A DNA stretch of 58,740 nucleotides from Desulfacinum infernum DSM 9756 (GTDB taxonomy: Bacteria > Desulfobacterota > Syntrophobacteria > Syntrophobacterales > DSM-9756), in contig NZ_FQVB01000030.1 of NCBI RefSeq assembly GCF_900129305.1, forward strand, positions 1 to 58,740, read 5' to 3'. The notes beneath the pieces were generated by a model. That model did no database searches. It saw only the letters and a program-made list of their open reading frames with translations, and was not told the origin of the DNA. Below are positions 56,209-58,740 of the stretch, piece after piece. How positions within the stretch are numbered: the first letter of the stretch is position 1; every line of letters begins with the position of its first letter. The position numbers and the translations under genes were made by a program.

Positions 56209-58470
56209 ATGAAGGCACCTCAATTTCTATCAAGGGGCATTGATTACCTCGGCGATCTAGGCGCGAAGCTGAGAGACCTACAGGGTTTCAGGACTCTTGC
56301 CAACGAGCTGGTTCAGAACGCGGACGATGTCAAGAGCGGCGTCAGCAAGATGACATTCAATGTCTCCGACGATGCGCTCATCGTTGATAATGACGGCGTA
56401 TTCAGCGATTGCGGAAAGATTGAACGGGATGAGTGTCCTTGGAAAGAAGATCCGGAGAAAGGTCACCGTTGCGATTTCCATCGTTTTCGATATGTCGCTT
56501 CAGGGGACAAACGCGCGGAGGAAGACACCACAGGCGCCTTCGGCATCGGGTTCATTGCGGTTTATCAAATCACCGATCGACCGGAACTTATCTCCGCCGG
56601 GCGTCATTGGCGACTGCATGAGGAGCGGCCTGAAAATGAGCGCATCGAGGTGTGTCCGGGTTGCAAAGTCTGCAAGGATGCGCGGTTACCGCCAACCCGT
56701 TTCATCCTTCCCTGGGCGACCGACCCACAAAGCTTCCTGCGTGAAAAATTAAACGCCCATGCGATGACACCCGCCGAGATCGGATCGCTCTTTGACGAAT
56801 TGGACCGGTCCCTGTCGCCTTCGATGCTTTTTCTAAAGCGGCTTCGTACGATCGAACTTCTGCGCAACGGACGAATTCATAAGGTTTTCCAGCGCCTCGA
56901 CGAAGGTGACAGTCTGATATTGACGGACGGGGAGCCGGCCCGCGATCGGGTCTGGCATCTCATTAGAGGACATTTCTCTGCAGAGGCCCAAGGGTTGCGC
57001 AACAAATACCCGGGAAGAATCGAGCAAAAGCGCTCCAGCCGGGTGACCATCGCCCTCCCTCAGGATAATGAATGTCAAGGCCTGTTTTGTGCGACTCTCC
57101 CCACAGAACAGAAAACGCGATTCTCTTTCCATATCAACGCGGATTTCTTCCCGTCCAACGACCGCAAGCGGCTTAATCTCTCGGCGGGGTATGAAGCCGA
57201 ATGGAATCGCGCCGCCATCCGCGCCGCCGCCGCAGCGCTTGCCGAATACCTGGAGCGGTTGCCATCGATTTTGGGGCATCGATCGCTTTGGGGGCTGCTG
57301 GAGAACATCAAAAAAGTGTCCGAGGAGACCGGAGAGCCCGCCCTGGCCTCTTTTTGGGAAGAAATATCCCCCCGCCTGAAAGACGCTCCGATCATTTTCA
57401 CCACACGCGGAAAATGGTTGAAGCCGAACGAATGCTTTCTGCTGTTGCAAAAGGAAGAGGCCCCCGCCGTTCCGCTGCTCGAAAAGCTCGATATGGACAT
57501 TGTCAGTGAGGAATTGCGCCCCTACCAGACCTTGCTCCGAAGCGATGCCGTAGGTACCCCGGTTCTCTCCATCCCAGCCTTGTGGGGAGTGCTCATTGAA
57601 CTTGGACTCGATGAACCATTGGAAGCCGAAGATCGGCGAAGGGTGTTTTCGGACTTCGCTGATCTAAAAATTCTCTGGGACGAGCTCGCTTTGCTCCGCG
57701 GCCGAGACAAGCGGACACCCAATATCCAGGCCGAGCACGATCGGTTGTTGAAAACCCTCTCTCTGGCGCCTGTTCAGGGCGATCGTCTTGTCCCCTGCGG
57801 AAGCGCCTACCGCGCCGATCCTACTACGGTTCACATATTCTCTCAAATCGACCCTGAAATTCCATTTCTGTCGGAAGACCCTGATTTTGAGCCGCTTAAA
57901 GACCTATGCCCCGTGTTCGATGCCGCAGCCGGCATCGAGGTCCTGAAAGCCGCCGACCCGGAGCGGATCAATCGCGCCCGGCAAGAGGGGCGGCTGGAGT
58001 TGGGAAATCTGTTCGGTTGGTTCGAAAACCATCGGGGGGAGATACTCGAAGATGCAGACCTGAAAAGGGCGTTGAGAGAGCTTCCTATCTTCCCCGGCTC
58101 GGGAGGACTCCGGCGATTGGAAGAACTGACGCTTCCGGGAGACTTCGATGATCCCCTGGGCCTGGCGGAAATCGCCGACCTGCAGGAACTCGATGGACGT
58201 CGCGAATTCTTGCGGGCCCTTGGCATGCGCCCATTGGATTTCAGCACCTATGCCGCCAAGTTGCCCGTTGCTCTATCCAAACCCGGTATAGCCGCGGACA
58301 AAATAAGACGAGCAGTTATGCTTCTCGCGGAACGTATCGGAACGATAAAAGATGATCCATCTATACGCAAAGACTTGGCCGAAGCGCCTCTGGTGGAATG
58401 CACCGACGGACGCTTCCGGAAGGCCACGGAATGCTATCCTGAATCCGTGAATAGAAAGGCGGCAAACTGA
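56209..58470 (+). CDS. Sacsin-like GHKL ATPase, possibly truncated
   Basis: A 753-residue protein whose first 170 residues form an HSP90/sacsin-type GHKL ATPase: N-box ELVQNADD, G1 IVDNDGV, G2 GAFGIGFIAVYQ. A CPGCKVCKD pair near 149 may bind zinc. The remainder is helical with no recognised domain. Sacsin-like ATPases are often large and carry further nuclease or DUF3883 domains; here the frame closes at 58470 with no such domain. Full-length or cut short is not decidable here. On an island, such proteins are often linked to phage defence, which is inference. ATG 56209 has GGGGA close upstream. GC content is lower than in the core genome. Confidence 0.75.
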   Translation: MKAPQFLSRGIDYLGDLGAKLRDLQGFRTLANELVQNADDVKSGVSKMTFNVSDDALIVDNDGVFSDCGKIERDECPWKEDPEKGHRCDFHRFRYVASGDKRAEEDTTGAFGIGFIAVYQITDRPELISAGRHWRLHEERPENERIEVCPGCKVCKDARLPPTRFILPWATDPQSFLREKLNAHAMTPAEIGSLFDELDRSLSPSMLFLKRLRTIELLRNGRIHKVFQRLDEGDSLILTDGEPARDRVWHLIRGHFSAEAQGLRNKYPGRIEQKRSSRVTIALPQDNECQGLFCATLPTEQKTRFSFHINADFFPSNDRKRLNLSAGYEAEWNRAAIRAAAAALAEYLERLPSILGHRSLWGLLENIKKVSEETGEPALASFWEEISPRLKDAPIIFTTRGKWLKPNECFLLLQKEEAPAVPLLEKLDMDIVSEELRPYQTLLRSDAVGTPVLSIPALWGVLIELGLDEPLEAEDRRRVFSDFADLKILWDELALLRGRDKRTPNIQAEHDRLLKTLSLAPVQGDRLVPCGSAYRADPTTVHIFSQIDPEIPFLSEDPDFEPLKDLCPVFDAAAGIEVLKAADPERINRARQEGRLELGNLFGWFENHRGEILEDADLKRALRELPIFPGSGGLRRLEELTLPGDFDDPLGLAEIADLQELDGRREFLRALGMRPLDFSTYAAKLPVALSKPGIAADKIRRAVMLLAERIGTIKDDPSIRKDLAEAPLVECTDGRFRKATECYPESVNRKAAN

Positions 58471-58740
58471 CGGTGGGGCATTCGAAATCCATTTCACGGC
58501 TGGGTGATGGCCGTTTTCGACTCCCCCGGCGGCCTCCGGGCCGTCAGAAGCCGGAGAAACCGCTTTCGATGGTGATATTTTACGCCTTTCGAAACACAGG
58601 TGTCCCTTCAAAACCTTGCGGTCAGTCCGCTTGCATGCTCTTGAGGAGGCCCGGACTATGCCGGGCAGAACCTGAGATACACACTGCGAAAAGCACGAAA
58701 GGCTGGACAGTGTCTTCCGAACTGCAACTTCAACCGGCGC
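58471..58740. other. Right edge of window, no gene seen
   Basis: 270 bases after the sacsin-like gene. There is a GC-rich hairpin near 58525-58548 (CCGGCGGCCTCCGG). No open frame with a plausible start or domain; one is possible beyond the edge. Confidence 0.5.

Overview
The window is GC-rich, densely coded DNA. It looks like a sulfate-reducing or syntrophic member of the Desulfobacterota (old Deltaproteobacteria), perhaps near Syntrophobacterales. This rests on the mix of genes: three TauE/SafE-type anion exporters, a DASS symporter, many NtrC-like sigma-54 activators, CACHE-domain kinases and PEP-synthase-like proteins. There is no rRNA here to prove it.

Bases 1-46,633 are a regulatory archipelago. 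I count seven histidine kinases or kinase-like proteins, ten receiver-only proteins (two clearly degenerate), three AAA+ sigma-54 activators, several small ligand-binding proteins (Usp, cNMP, CBS, CBS-ACT, NifX-like), two PEP-synthase-like phosphohistidine proteins, and transporters (three TauE, one PiT, one DASS). Left to right: (A) 269-10,514, minus strand: degenerate receiver, CACHE kinase, three receivers, TauE and a membrane partner, then PEP-synthase-like protein, GAF kinase and Usp. (B) 11,187-15,397: kinase and receiver facing a second PEP-synthase-like protein. (C) 15,600-21,722: membrane-bound sigma-54 activator divergent from a TauE operon. (D) 21,879-25,351: CBS, DUF47, PiT, kinase-less PhoR-type sensor and TauE. 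(E) 25,637-28,916: kinase, LOG protein and receiver. (F) 29,339-32,354: cNMP protein divergent from CBS-ACT, then a flavodoxin-ferredoxin gene broken by a small transposable element. (G) 32,501-35,418: kinase and NtrC-type regulator. (H) 35,933-46,633: beta-helix protein, DASS transporter, CBS, receivers, a small two-copy 'AEAG' protein, kinase-like protein, receiver, CACHE kinase, NifX-like protein and PAS/sigma-54 activator.

The regulatory DNA ties several of these together. A shared GTCAGGTTTYTTTAC-type motif lies between divergent -24/-12 (sigma-54) promoters at three places (10.8, 18.3 and 30.0 kb). This suggests one regulon covering blocks A, B, C and F. A different putative upstream site and sigma-54 promoter precede the receiver cluster at 41.9 kb.

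Bases 47,297-49,928 hold housekeeping genes: hisB, a cold-shock protein, a DEAD-box helicase and initiator tRNA-fMet. From 49,948 to the right edge is a mobile island next to the tRNA: tyrosine integrase, excisionase-like HTH, a repeat-rich possible origin, a primase/DUF3987 replication protein, a small Cys-rich protein, and a sacsin-like GHKL ATPase that may be a defence gene.

Two families of short non-autonomous elements are spread through the intergenic DNA. Family A is about 160 bp with terminal inverted repeats and exact 5-bp target duplications. Family X is bounded by TAGGAG-CTGTCCGA ends that repeatedly supply the stop codon of the neighbouring gene.
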